A stretch of DNA of 64,000 nucleotides. Source: Bremia lactucae. Lineage: Eukaryota; Oomycota; Peronosporomycetes; Peronosporales; Peronosporaceae. This document shows positions 44,685-55,888 of this stretch, piece by piece. Made by a program: the position numbers and the translations under genes. The first letter of the stretch is position 1. Each line of letters opens with the position of its first letter. The notes below the pieces were generated by a model, which saw nothing but the letters and a program-made list of their open reading frames with translations, was not told the origin of the DNA and searched no databases. The stretch lies in contig NC_090614.1 in assembly GCF_004359215.1 (NCBI RefSeq), positions 2,124,069 to 2,188,068 on the forward strand. Reading direction: 5' to 3'.

Positions 44685-45355
44685 TGTGGTCCTAGTTCGG
44701 TGTTGTGCGAGATGCCTAAGGATTAAAGCACTCGACACGAGATTGACTTGATACCAGTTTAAAATATTGTGCCATGAAGCAGTGGCCACTGCCTCGTGAA
44801 CAAGTATTATCGATCAACAAGCTCTCCATCAATCGCTTAGCAGCGGGCCATTTTAGGGAGTCAATTTTCTCACATAGCTCTTCGACCTTCTGTGTGTACA
44901 GAGCAACAGGAGGTTGGAAGATTTGAACACGTTCAATAAATTGATCGCTGCAACGGTTTTGGCGTGAGACGGTACCTATAAATACGTAATGATTGGCGGT
45001 TCGTCAATGAGTACTACCTGATAGATTCCATCCATCAGATCTTCATGTGTGAACATGATGAACATGATATTCCGTTCACAGTGAGTACCCCATGTGGTAT
45101 GCTTTGAGAGTGGCTATTTATGCGCAAGGGCTTAATAATGCCTCAGCAACATTCAACTGATGTGCAACCGATCTGTTGCGATCGGTGTGAGATTTCGCAC
45201 CGAATTATTTGAATGACGTTTTCGTCCATAGAAAAGCCATGAGCGGAAAGTCGGACACTAAAGTTCATAGTAATCACGGTTGAAAGATCCTGCACTAATG
45301 TGTAAGCATCAGCTATATGCAAATCTCAAGAAGTGTATTTTCGCTGCAAGCGAGG
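44685..45355 (+). pseudogene. RT of F, right of the insertion
   Basis: Continues the RT cut by E: S-T-R-H-E-I-D-L, then C-A-M-K-Q-W-P-L-P-R-E-Q-V near 44780, W-L-F-M near 45115 and F-V-H-R near 45220 where Y-F-D-D-V-F-V-H is expected; the catalytic box reads Y-L-N-D. Many stops. Confidence 0.68.
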
Positions 45356-45359
45356 TACC

Positions 45360-46920
45360 ACTTCATTTCAGCAAGATGGTACATCTTGCTGCAGTCTCGG
45401 AGTCGACCGCAGCCAAACGCTGTGCTCGTGGCTTTAGTGACGCGATCCTTCGACTCCATGGGTTACCCCGTGAGCTGGTATCGGATCGAAATCTTCTCTT
45501 CACGGCGAGATTTTGGCAAATCTGTGGTTTAACCACCAGGGACCGACTTGAAAAGGTCAACTTCTGACAGCCAAAAACAGATGGTCAAATAAGAAATTTA
45601 AAAAAAAATATTTTTTTTTTGAGATTAGTTAATTAAAATTAATTACTATACAGATTTATTAAACCAAATAATCCAACCGTTACTGAACCCTAAAAGGCAA
45701 GATATTAAAGTTAGTAATAACATAATAACAATATTGTAATATTTTTTGAAATATTTTTTTCACCTCCTTTTTTACTTAGAATATTATTAGAGACCTTAGC
45801 GTTCAATCTGGGCAGTTTTCCTCTTGACAATAGACCTTAGCGCCTTATGTATGTCTATTTATTAAAGAAAAAAAATATTCGGGGTTCTCAAGAATTTAGT
45901 AAGTTTTTACGCCCCTTACCTACACATATTACATAAAATAACAATATAAAGATGTAGTAAAGGCCACGGGGTCTTTCCTTCTAATTATAGGACAATGTTT
46001 ATAATTATTGATATTTGGGAACCAAGGGAACGTGAGAACGTACATATTATATTCTCGAAGAGAAACTGCGCGGATACGTCCACTCGTTTACGAGTTGGAG
46101 TGATTTCTTGCTGATGGCAAGATTTGCCATCCACAGTTCGATGTATGCTTTGTTGATGCATGCATCACCATGTTCAAGAGTTACATTCATTGAAGGGGGG
46201 GCTCGCTTGAGTAAAGACCAATCTTGCTCTTGCTCATCACGCATTGACTGTCGAGTCAATGCGAAGGATACCGATGTTGATCAAATTAACATTGAAGAAG
46301 ACACTAAGTTATAGCATTAAAGCTATTGCTGACTTTAATAACAACAATAGTGACTTAATCAGCGTCGACAGCAATAATACTTGTGTGAGCAATGATGCTG
46401 ACACTAAAGAAGAGATTGATATCTCCGCAGTGCACACCGAGCGCACTGTAGAAAAAAGCGTCTGAGTCAGCAGGCGAAGTTCTGCTGGCTTGAGAAACAA
46501 TGGTCCATTTTATGCAGAACTTTATCGCTGATGCTGTTGACCGACAGAAACGGAATTATTAAAAAGCAAAACTTTTTAATCTAAGATAACGATCTGGTTC
46601 TACTGGTTACGGTAAATATATCTAAACATGTAGTGACGAATGTGGGCAGCTAAAATTACTAACCAAATTTATCGGCTCGTTTCGTGTACTGCATCGCCAA
46701 GGCAATTTGTACGCGATCGAGCTGCTTCGTGGGATGCGAACGAATCTTACGACGTCTCCGGCCATGCAATCAGCACGAAACTTCTTCCGGTTCCAAATTA
46801 CGTCGCTACGCTCGATTTACCAATTGCTCGCGACAAACATTGTCGACCGTCGACGATAAGTCACGACGACGGGAACGTTCATTATCAACGTCCTACCGCA
46901 AGTGCCGAATGATGCGGCTT
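45360..46920 (+). pseudogene. Integrase of F, interrupted
   Basis: F-S-K-M-V-H-L-A-A-V-S-E-S and L-V-S-D-R-N-L-L-F-T lie at 45367-45510; the frame then reaches T-D-G-Q and stops at the AT-rich insert. After it come G-Y-V-H-S and the tail (46080-46465), and finally the C-terminal part near 46600-46790 (V-V-T-N-V-G-S). Confidence 0.65.
45590..46045. other. AT-rich insertion in the integrase of F
   Basis: About 455 bp of very AT-rich sequence with poly-A and poly-T runs sits between D-G-Q and the following integrase part, where other Gy-1 copies have none. No open frame, no clear terminal repeats. Nature unknown. Confidence 0.6.
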
Positions 46921-47836
46921 TGAACATATTGATAAGCAGAAGGCCCGACAAGTAAGTCGAACTCGATTCCTCCGCCCCCTCCACATACATTAATGAACTC
47001 GAGTGGTGTAAGCACTTTCTAGTTGTCCCAGTTCACAGTGAGGCGAATGAGTCCTAACGAGTTATTTCGGGATGGCGGGGGTATTCGCCCTCGCATGATG
47101 GCTGGGAACCTTGTTCCCACCTAATGACGGACGTTTTGGATCTCGTCCAACAGTACCGTAAGACCCATCTTCTTTCTCGGAAGGTCAAACGGAAAACGAG
47201 CGCTGTGCGCGCTCGTAAAAGGATTGCAAATTATCAACGTCTTTGCTCAGATGAGATGCACAACCTCCAATGAGGGTCGTTAATGGAGTTCGCCTCCGTA
47301 CGAGGAATTGACTGCACTCTTAAAGCACTAGGGACATGGCTACCGCCCACGAGAGGCAAGCTAAGCCTGTCTCTATAGACAAACGGTGAATTTTGTAGCG
47401 TGCACCGACAACGGACCGTTTTTCAAACCGGTCACGCAAAGTAACCAGTTTGTCAAGTCACGCTTCGCGGCCTGCGCTTTGCACATTCTAAATGAATGTT
47501 TCTGAAGCTTGAAACAAGGGATTGCATCTTTGGCACGCTTGCAAGTGTACTATCGATGCCCAATAGGTAGCGTTGGATAAGTCGTTATCATTCTCACTAA
47601 GCTTTTGAAGCCTGAATGAGTCTAACAACGGGTGTTTATACCTTTCATTTGTCTCTAAGACCAGCAAATTAGTTGCCCATAGTGGGAAACTAAGGTCTAC
47701 TTTTGGGGAGCGACACGCAACATATTGTAGTCCCTCTTCCTTTAGCTAATGTTAGCATCTGAGCTAAAATTACCTTCGAAGTGATCGTCACGATCATTTC
47801 TTGCGGTGAAATTTAGCATCAACAGTATCGAGCTTT
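46921..47836. other. Unassigned tail of F or older repeat
   Basis: Short open stretches in several plus-strand frames (for example K-R-I-A-N-Y-Q-R-L near 47220) suggest decayed coding sequence, but I cannot assign it. Confidence 0.4.
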
Positions 47837-48757
47837 ATGTCGAAGTCATCACAAGATGACTCTGCATCAAGAAACTCCGGGGATACAAACATTCTCGAGA
47901 CCAACCCTATATGTGTCTCGTCAGAACCCACTGGTTTGACGAATTCGACCCTGGGCCAACAGTACGTACTTAAGCTGTCCTCAAGTCGGATAATTACGCA
48001 GACTCATGAAGTCACCCCTGTAACGGGGCACCCTTTGCTAGTACTGATAGCAGTACTAGTCAGCATACACTGATTACAGTGAAGGTGGGGCGCCTCGACT
48101 ACTTCACGTACACGACGTGCAGAGATAGTTTACAGGCAGCTAAGCAGTCTTAGCTACCAGATATTAGCTCGTAGGTTTTAGAAACGAGGAAAATCTGTAT
48201 TAATTTATAACAATTCTACGTAACGATCTTCTATCTAACACTGACTTTATTATATTCATAACAAATAATGTATGGCGCCTACTTGCGCACAGCACAATCG
48301 TTTATTATGACGATTGACGGGTTTATTCAAATTTGAATCAATTAATCAATACAACTAATGTCGTGATGCGTCAATATTACCAAATTTGGTAATATTGAAC
48401 AACTAAGTGAAATTTAATCAAGATATTAATTTTGTACTTCTAAGATTATTTCTTCTCATAGGACACAATATTAATTATTTCTCTTATCAAAAATAATATT
48501 AATAAATTCTCGTATAGAAACGAATAATAATTATTACTCTTATAAGAAATAATATTTATGTAACAAGCCACCCCGTTACAACCCCAATCGGAATTGGAGA
48601 CAATTTACTAACCGCAGTCGACACTCAAACGTCTACTGAAATGTTTGCAGCACTAGCAGCTACACTAAGTTGTGTAGCTGCCAACTTTGCAGCCTTGCAG
48701 GCTACGCGCACGGGCTTTGATACCATGCGCAAGCAAAAAAGCTGGAAATTAGCATGA
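47837..48757 (+). pseudogene. Open frame split by a solo LTR
   Basis: Two frame pieces, 47837-48018 and 48586-48757, lie on either side of the LTR. If the LTR and one copy of the 5-bp target duplication are ignored, frame is kept exactly and the piece ends at TGA 48755-48757, about 117 codons in all. The first half is Ser/Thr-rich, the second Ala/Thr-rich and helical in character. I do not recognise it; a retroelement gag-like or small host protein is possible. Confidence 0.55.
48019..48580 (+). repeat. Solo LTR (LTR-4) with 5-bp target duplication
   Basis: 562 bp, TGTAACGGGGCACCC...GCCACCCCGTTACA, flanked by ACCCC on both sides (48014-48018 and 48581-48585). The second half has repeats of CTCTTAT(A)AGAAATAATA type. 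No second LTR or internal sequence, hence a solo LTR left by recombination. Orientation is uncertain because the termini are near-symmetrical. Confidence 0.88.
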
Positions 48758-48868
48758 ATAACGTATTTTATTGATTTCCAAACCAACAAGTGCTTCGTTA
48801 CAGAGAGGACACTGAAGTACTCTCTCTCACTATAAGTCACTATAGCGACTGTTTGCTTATGGGGTGGT

Positions 48869-49353
48869 TGTGATGGAACTTGTCACATGTATATTTCTTA
48901 TAGGGTGAGATACGTTGTTGAGGTACATTAATTTTATAGGTAAATAGCTTTTTATCTTATTGTAAATGACTAATATCCCATTTTTATTATGGGTAACAAA
49001 TGTGGTCGCCGCCAGATATAAATCTGGCGCCCGAAAACAATTTTTAAATTTGCTAGGTAAGGTTCTTAGACTAAATATTAAAATAAAGTGCAGTTCCGCT
49101 TTTAATATTTTAAAGTGTAGCGTGCCTTTTCAAGGCTTGCGCATTGATCTGTAAGAGATAGAAGCCTTTCTTAGGTATATCCTAGTTGCCACTTAGTTCT
49201 CCGAGCCCCTGATTTCCTTGTCCTAAGATTCCTAAAGATATGATAGCTTGTACAACTCCCGGAGTTGTTAAACTTATTAGTAAATTAGAACTAAACGACT
49301 CTCTGAGTTTGAAAATCTTCCTTTGAATTTAGGAGCGAGGTAGCGCCGCTACA
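48869..49353 (+). repeat. 5' LTR of C
   Basis: TGTGATGGAAC...GCGCCGCTACA; central box GGTCGCCGCCAGATATAAATC, later box CTTGCGCATTGATCTGTAAG. Confidence 0.87.
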
Positions 49354-49355
49354 CC

Positions 49356-49373
49356 TGGTAGCACTTGTAGTCA
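49356..49373 (+). other. Primer-binding site of C
   Basis: TGGTAGCACTTGTAGTCA lies two bases after the LTR. The same TGGTAGCAC follows the Gy-1 LTRs (33469; 22688 reversed), so both families appear to use the same tRNA primer. The tRNA cannot be named from here. Confidence 0.6.
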
Positions 49374-49629
49374 ATCTACGCCTGAGTCTTTTACAAGACT
49401 AAACCTTCACAAAAATAAATAGGTTCCAGAGCTGTCAGAAGCGCAACGCAACGCTTATGACAAACTCAAAACTTTATTTGGACTTGAACACTTAAAATTT
49501 ATTATTTTCCAGGGACCATAGGTCCTTCATACGATACGAATCCTCCCTGATCGGTCAGGTACATGACCCCTTAGCGGCATATATGCCAACCCGAAACATC
49601 TCTGTACCTGACTCGCCCTCTAGCTGTAA

Positions 49630-50419
49630 ATATGAAGACATTTGAGGGAAAAGAGGGAGAAAATCTCCCTTTTTGAATTAAGCAGATTGAAATGTCCATT
49701 GATTCCGCCTTGTTCTCTACAGAATGGCAAAAGGTGGCTATGACCATTTCCAAACGCGGAGGTAGAGATATGAAGTGGGCACTATCGTGCAGTACGTCCA
49801 TAAACGACGTTTTTCCCTCATGGAATTCGCTGAAACAGCGAATGACCAACATCTTTGCACCGCCTAATCAGGCTATTCGCATGCGAGAACGGCTCTTAGC
49901 GATTCGACACGGTAAACGAACCCAAGGCGACTTTGTCCAGGAGTTGAGATCTTTCATTAATTCTATGCATCAAGACCCGGTGCGAAAAGCAACTGTCTTA
50001 ACAATCTTTATGGAGGTCTAAATGAGGGCTTTGCATAGACGAAATTATTTCGATCGCACCCTGCTACATACGACGAGGCAGTTGCCATAGAGCTACGCGC
50101 TGAGTTCGACTTTAAGTCTGCTCGCGTTATCACTCCTGTTTACCGAACAAGCTCTTCGAGTACATGGGTTCCGTCTAATAGACCGGAACCCATGTATCTA
50201 AGCCTCTTTGAGGAAGGAGAAGAGGCTCTTTAAGCTGTGAAACAGCATAAGACCATCCGTAGATGTGATATGTGCGGAAGCACGAAAATGTTACGCCTGG
50301 CCTGGCCCCTACGAAGAGCTCGAGAGAGCTCTAAGTCCGACCTAAACCAGCGATCTGGTACGGTGCGGGAAACTGTTGATACCCAGCAGGTGCGGGGAGC
50401 CCTATTGGGGAAGATCTAG
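49630..50419 (+). pseudogene. Gag of C (broken)
   Basis: F-E-G-K-E-G-E-N near 49640, then the frame 49692-50021 with the capsid pattern (W-N-S-L-K-Q-R-M, F-A-P-P-N-Q, Q-G-D-F-V-Q-E-L-R). In the next part a partial zinc knuckle starts C-D-M-C-G but His and the last Cys are lost. Ends near 50419. Confidence 0.75.
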
Positions 50420-50475
50420 GCTCTGTTGAACCTCAAGGAGGTGAGAGTAAACAGAACCTACACCCTATTGGCACG

Positions 50476-51345
50476 GTGCTTAATGGCACGGGGCGAGAGT
50501 ACAAGCCTGGCTTGCTAGTCGCTCAACCGACTGTAAAGGGCTTTGATAAGCCGTGGTCAACTTTAATTGACTTAGAAGCGTCTGGCAATTACGCTCGACG
50601 CCTTTCCCATGAAGGAAGTCAACAATACATTGAGGTGCTTAGAGCGCATAAAGGTGACACAATCACTGTTCGCTTAGCGACTGCGACTCATGTCACTGTT
50701 CCTAAAATTCCACTGCACTTAGGTATGAAGTTTCGGGACTTTGACAGTATGGAGCGCTGTCTCGATCTTGATTTGGATTCGAGATATGATCTCATCCTTG
50801 GTATGGCCTGGTTAGAACACCATGAGCCATGGATCGATTGGAGGTCTAAGATCTTAGGCGCGACGCGCAATGTTCCTACCAAAGTTTTTGAGAGTCATCA
50901 ACCCACCTTTGCTTGGAAACAAAAGCGCTATTCGTGCGGATCATTGAATGGGTATGTCAGTGTTTTAGACATTGGCATGTCCAAGTTTAAAAATTATTAT
51001 GTCAAAAACATTAATTTTGAGCCCGACTCAGCAGAAGTAAGTGGAACGGCACATACTTCGTCGAGTGACACTTGTTGTAATAACATATCACTGAATGCTG
51101 AAAGCATTGTTGGCCTAAGGCCGAATCATCAAAGGTGCAACATCCCTGAGATATCTGGAGTGGCACGTCTAAGTCCATCGACTATGGTCGGCCGAGGTGG
51201 CATCATACTAAGTGTCAGTAGTGACATTGTTGGTGGTTCGCCAGGGCATTTTGGTCATACCTTTTTAATGCACGTGAAGCAACACGTAAACTTTCGCTGG
51301 ATAAGAAAATTGAGTTACCTAATTCCTTGTCGGATGTCAAATTAG
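50476..51345 (+). pseudogene. Protease and linker of C
   Basis: 289-codon open frame. The active-site position reads L-I-D-L-E-A-S instead of D-(S/T)-G-A-S. Then R-Y-D-L-I-L-G-M-A-W-L and E-P-W-I-D-W as in E. Catalytic function doubtful because the Ser/Thr-Gly pair is replaced. Confidence 0.75.
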
Positions 51346-51569
51346 ACATAATGTCTGGTATAGAACCACTACAGGTTGGAAAATTCGGGAACGCGAATGT
51401 TTTGGCCTCTAAGAGGCGTATTGGCTCCATTCCAAGGCAGGAGGGGCACGTAGCGTATATAGCCTCATAAAGTGACACGAGTAGGCAAATACACACGCTT
51501 GTAAATGGTATAACCGGTAACATTTAGGGGAAGTCTTGCGGCAATCATGCTCTTTTAGAGCTAGACGAA

Positions 51570-53180
51570 ATGTCTATCGACGAGTGCGGCCGAGCCGTGA
51601 AAACTGGTGGTGACTTAATGGTGGTCATTCGACCAAGAGTTGAGTTAAAGCCATCGTCACTTGTAGCCGAAGCTGTCCTTGATGACTCAAAAGCTGCAAT
51701 TAGTGCGCGGAATGGGTCATCGATCCTTAGAGATCCTACAGATCCATTTTATTCCTTAATTAAGGAATTACAAGATGTGGTGTGTAATAGTCTACCATCT
51801 GTTTTACCTCCGGATAGAGGTGTTCGTCATGAAATTGAATTGTTTCGGATCCCAAATACTGTGTCACACGACAATGGCCTTTACCAAGGGAGCAGTGTGA
51901 CGTCATTGACGATTTCTATCGTGCTAAGCACGAAGCGGGAATGGTTGAGAGAGCAAATCTCCTCCTTCGACATAGACATTTTGTGTCAAAAAGCCAAACA
52001 ATAAATGACGCATTGTACATGCTTATAATAAGCTTAACGCTGTCACTATACAAGCACAAAACTCCATTCTTTGAAAGGATGTTCTTCAGAACAATAAGGT
52101 GGGATGTACAATGTACAGTGCACTTGACTTAGTCGACGGTTACTACCAACTGCTCATGCGAGCTAGCGATATCCCACTTCCAGCGGTTAGCACCCCAAGC
52201 GATATGTTATGTAAGTGGTTGGTTATGCCACAAGGGCTGTCCAACGCCCCGGCATCATTTAATCGTCAAGTGACGCAACTGTTCCACCCTCATTGAGGTT
52301 ATGCACCGACTTATTTCGATGACATTTTTCTCCATAATCGTGGGGAGCAGGGTCGGTCGGATATGGAAAACCATTCAGACCATTTGCGAGCAGTGCTCGA
52401 GTGTATGCGCACATAGTAATTGTATGCCAATGCAATGCATCTAAATGCATTTTTGGCGCAGAAGAAATTCCCTTTTATAGAATGCTTCATTGGAAAGCGA
52501 GGCCTTGGAGCGGATCCCGCTATGGTAAAAGCCATAGTAGATTGGCCGGTTCCTAAAAACCAAAAGAATCTGCGTAAGTAGCTGGGTCTCGCCAATTATT
52601 TACACAAATATAGCAAAAATTAAGCTGATATGGCTAGGCCATTGTCTAATCTCCTTAAAAAGGATACAGAATGGTGCTGGACTAGCACCGAACAAAAAGC
52701 TTTTCGAGCAGTTAAGGATAGTCTTATCCATGCCACGATTCTGGCACTCCAAACCCAAATTGGCCTTTCAGTGTCGTCTGTGACGCATCGGATTTTGCCA
52801 TTGGCAGTGCTCTGTTACAAACAGTTGCTGATGGGTGTAAACGTGGTATTGCGTTCGAGTCTAGACAGCTTAAAGCTGCGGAAAAGAATTACCCAGTTCA
52901 TGACAAAGAGGTACTTGTTCTGAAGTATGCTCTCGTCAAATTCCGAGTTCAACTGCTCGACTTTAAGCCGTTTGTAATATATACCGATACCGCGTTACGC
53001 ACGGCGACTAAGTCGCCCCATCTCTCACAGATATTGACCTAATGACTATCCATTTTCGCGGAATACAACTTCGAGGTGAAGTATAAGCCCGGCAAGCAGA
53101 ACGCTGTTGCCGATGCGTTAATAAGCAGGCCGGATTATGAGCTCTCTCATTTGACGACTATCATGTCGCCTATTCCTGAA
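51570..53180 (+). pseudogene. RT and RNase H of C (broken)
   Basis: RT start at 51740-51890 (P-D-R-G-V-R-H-E-I-E-L). M-Y-S-A-L-D-L-V-D-G-Y-Y-Q-L-L at 52099, then the catalytic Y-F-D-D-I-F at about 52311 after a stop. Thumb 52440-52640. RNase H pieces 52680-53150, with Y-T-D-T-A-L-R-T and V-A-D-A-L-I-S-R. At least five frame changes. Confidence 0.78.
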
Positions 53181-53259
53181 TTAATTCCTTCGACTTACGC
53201 CAAGGATGAACAGTGTGTAGCTCGAAAGAACTCTGATTCAGGTTTTAAATTGCCGACAC

Positions 53260-54570
53260 GTTTGCGTGCAAGGTTACATCCATTTTTTAATCGATAACGA
53301 CCTGTTGCTTTCTTGCACGGACACTGCGGACCCTCCACGCGTCGTTGTTCCTCATGATGAGGATTTGAGGTACCGAAACTTCTATGAGGCACACGATACT
53401 GTCCTTAGTGGTCATCTCGGTAGAGAAAAAGACCTACAGCTCTGTAAGCCAGATTTATTGGTGACCCAAACTTTATAAATGGGTCAGCAAATATGTTCGT
53501 GCATGCGGAACTTGTCAACGGGTCAAATCCTCGGCCCATGCTGTAGCGTCACTGGCGAGCCTTCCCGTACCCATAGGTTGTTGGGAGTCCATTTGTATGG
53601 ATTTTGTTTTCGGTCTACCAAAAGATTCAGCTGCTAACTTCGACATAATGGTCTTTGTTGACCGATTAAGTAAAATGGCACACCTAGCGGCCGCGCCGGA
53701 TTCCATTTATGGTGAAGGTACAGCAAAGCTGTTTATTGATCGCGTATTTCGACAGCACGGTTAGCCAGAGGCAATTGTCTCTGATCGGGATCCCCGTTTC
53801 ACAAGTAAATCCTGGAATACTATTTTCCGAGTGCTTGGCACCAGATTGGATTTGTCCACTGCGGATCTTCCGCAGACCGATGGTCAAACTGAACGTGTCA
53901 ATCGTGTCATTGAAGACGTTTTCTGCAGTGTGTGTGCTCAGATACCAAAGCGCTGGAGCTGAATGCTCCCAGTGGTGGAGTTTGCGTTAAATGACGCTGT
54001 ACATGCCACTACAGGCTATACTCCGTTCTCTGTCACCGGTCTCACTCACCCACGCGTTCCTTTAGCGATACCACTGCGTGGATCAGGGCTTGGTGGGGGA
54101 GGATTAGCAGATAGACTTGCTGGTATTCGCCCTGTTACCGTTCGGAAACAAGTGAGCGAGTTTCTCGCGACGCAATTTAGTGTCTTAAGACATGTAAGAG
54201 ATACATTGGCCGATAGCGAAGACAAATAAAAAGAACAAGCAGATGCCAAAGGCAGAATCTGTATTAAGTGTTTATTGGTCGGAGACCAAGTTTTATTAGA
54301 CGCTAAAAATCTCTCACTAATTTGATTTTCGTGGCCTTACAGACCAAATTGCGCCCGCGCTTTTTCGGACTATTTACGGTCGTGGTCAAGAAGGGCCTAG
54401 CTTACACGCTAAACCTTGCTAGCAAGCTGCGTACACACCCAGTGTTCTACGTTGGCTTGCTTAAGCCATATCGGGACCCTTCCTACGTGGACTTGAAGGC
54501 TATTGCGCCGAGACAGGCGGTCGTGCCGCAGATTGCCGCATCCTCACAGGATGTCCAGCTAGCCCTCTAA
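53260..54570 (+). pseudogene. Integrase of C
   Basis: Zinc region at 53390-53530 (G-H-L-G-R-E-K; C-G-T-C-Q). Core: M-D-F-V-F-G-L-P near 53597, V-S-D-R-D-P-R-F near 53780, D-G-Q-T-E-R-V-N-R near 53880, so all three catalytic acids are present though in different frames. V-E-F-A-L-N-D-A-V-H at 53976 and the C-terminal L-R-P-R-F-F-G-L-F near 54350 follow. Confidence 0.8.
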
Positions 54571-54699
54571 GCGAGGCTGTTGACTCCAGCGTTAAAAGAC
54601 GGTCCCGAACCGCCACAAAGATCTCTCAACCTGAGCAAGGACCTTATGCAGAAGTTGCACCTCGTGCCGTAGAGCATCAAATGATTCCGCCGAAATTTC

Positions 54700-55009
54700 G
54701 GCCCCCTCCGCGCTGCTTGATGCGCGGGGAAACCTTCAATTTCATGTGGAGAAACTTTTAAATCGACGTCGTCGTAAGGGTCAATACCAGTATCTGGTGA
54801 AGTGGCTAGGGTATTCCCCTTCTGCATACTCTTGGGAGTTCGAGGTGCCTCTTCGGCAACATTGCCCGTACGTCGTTGACGTTTTTAAGCGCCAAGCTCA
54901 GGGTCAACTCGCGTCAAACGACGCTTCCCACCACAAGACGTGGGATAAGGTGGATCTTAAGCCTCAGTGCGGCTTCGCTCCTTGGCTGTACGGTCAGCCA
55001 AAACGCTGA
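54700..55009 (+). pseudogene. Chromodomain of C
   Basis: F-H-V-E-K-L-L, Y-L-V-K-W-L-G-Y-S and Y-S-W-E-F-E-V in one frame (54746-55009), about 45 residues: the three-stranded sheet and helix of a chromodomain with the aromatic residues of the peptide cage partly kept. Closely related to the one at 11133-11591. Confidence 0.82.
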
Positions 55010-55255
55010 AATATTGGCTAGGACTTTCTTCGTTTTGTGGCATAAATGCCGAATTTGACTGGCCTTTGGCCTTAAGCTTAGCAAAATTGAAGCGAAGCTT
55101 CCGTTCTAAGCGAACGTCACCTATATCTGCAGACTCTCTGATATTCCATATATTACGAAGGTGGCGGGTCCGGTGGAATCAGTTCTCAAATGAGAGTTCG
55201 TTTTGCCTCCTTGTTTCATTTGGAAACAAAACGATCGGAATTTTCCTCATGGAGG

Positions 55256-55830
55256 TCACCGAATCTTCACGAGCTTGATCACATAAACGCGTCTGATACT
55301 GACTTCGCAACGCGTAAGGTATGGCTCATGAAGAGCGTAGCGAGCAGCGATCTCCTCCGGCGTCCTCGCCGGGTCACGGGAGATCCAGATGCTCAAGCTA
55401 TGACCCGCTATCTCTTTGAGACGCTCGTCCGCACTAAACAGAGTGAATCTATATTCACTATGAGCTTTAGATTTCGCTATCTCGGCAGCTCGACGACGAG
55501 CTTGTTTCTTTATAAGGATTCCTTGCTCTTGCTCTTCGTCGAGCGAATTCGTAATGATGTTGGACTCAGGGTTCCGTGTCCTGCTCAATGCAGTTAAGAC
55601 ATTAGCGGCACCACTTTCTGGTAACGGATTAGGGCCCGCCTACGTTCATCCGGAGGTGAAGGCGTGAGAGAACGACGCTCTTTCTCCTCATCTTTTGATG
55701 GAGAGTGACTTTTAAAGTCCACCATTCCCTCATCGTCGAGGAAGGTGCTAAGAGACTGTGACTCACGCTTGATTGTCATGAGACAAAGGAAAGAAAAACA
55801 CAACCGAACGATTAGCTGTTTAAGCTCCAA
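55256..55830 (-). CDS. Antisense frame of C, between pol and the 3' LTR
   Basis: Two minus-strand frames. The first (55830-55594) starts 59 bp from the 3' LTR and is acidic/Ser-rich then Arg-rich. The second (55588-55256, 110 codons) is highly charged: Q-A-R-R-R-A-A-E-I-A-K, E-R-L-K-E-I-A-G and T-P-E-E-I-A-A-R. They are joined by a shift or possibly a short intron. The second is conserved at protein level in C2 (10531-10796). Function unknown. A 135-codon sense frame overlaps (55190-55597), but codon changes between copies fit the antisense frame better. Confidence 0.55.
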
Positions 55831-55888
55831 CCTCAGAGAGGAAATGAGCGAATATTGTCACCAGGTGTCAACAGCCTGATGGGGAGGG

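Larger units (their letters stand above)
36350..47836 (+). mobile_element. Gy-1 element F, interrupted by element E
   Basis: The left part (36350-37647) has protease and linker; the right part (44685 onward) continues in the RT and reaches the integrase tail at about 46800; 46921-47836 is unassigned tail. The join is exact: F sequence ends AAGGA before E and starts AAGGA after E. An AT-rich insertion lies at about 45590-46045. Between 45355 and 45370 the RT jumps directly to the integrase core, so thumb, RNase H and the integrase zinc region are deleted. No LTR of its own is seen. Confidence 0.75.

Noticed and set aside
48440..48560. Spaced AT-rich repeats resembling an array
   Set aside because: Degenerate minisatellite inside an LTR of a eukaryote; not a CRISPR array.
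55190..55597. 135-codon sense frame after the chromodomain of C
   Set aside because: Compared with C2, the sense frame is not conserved while the antisense frame is; treated as a shadow.
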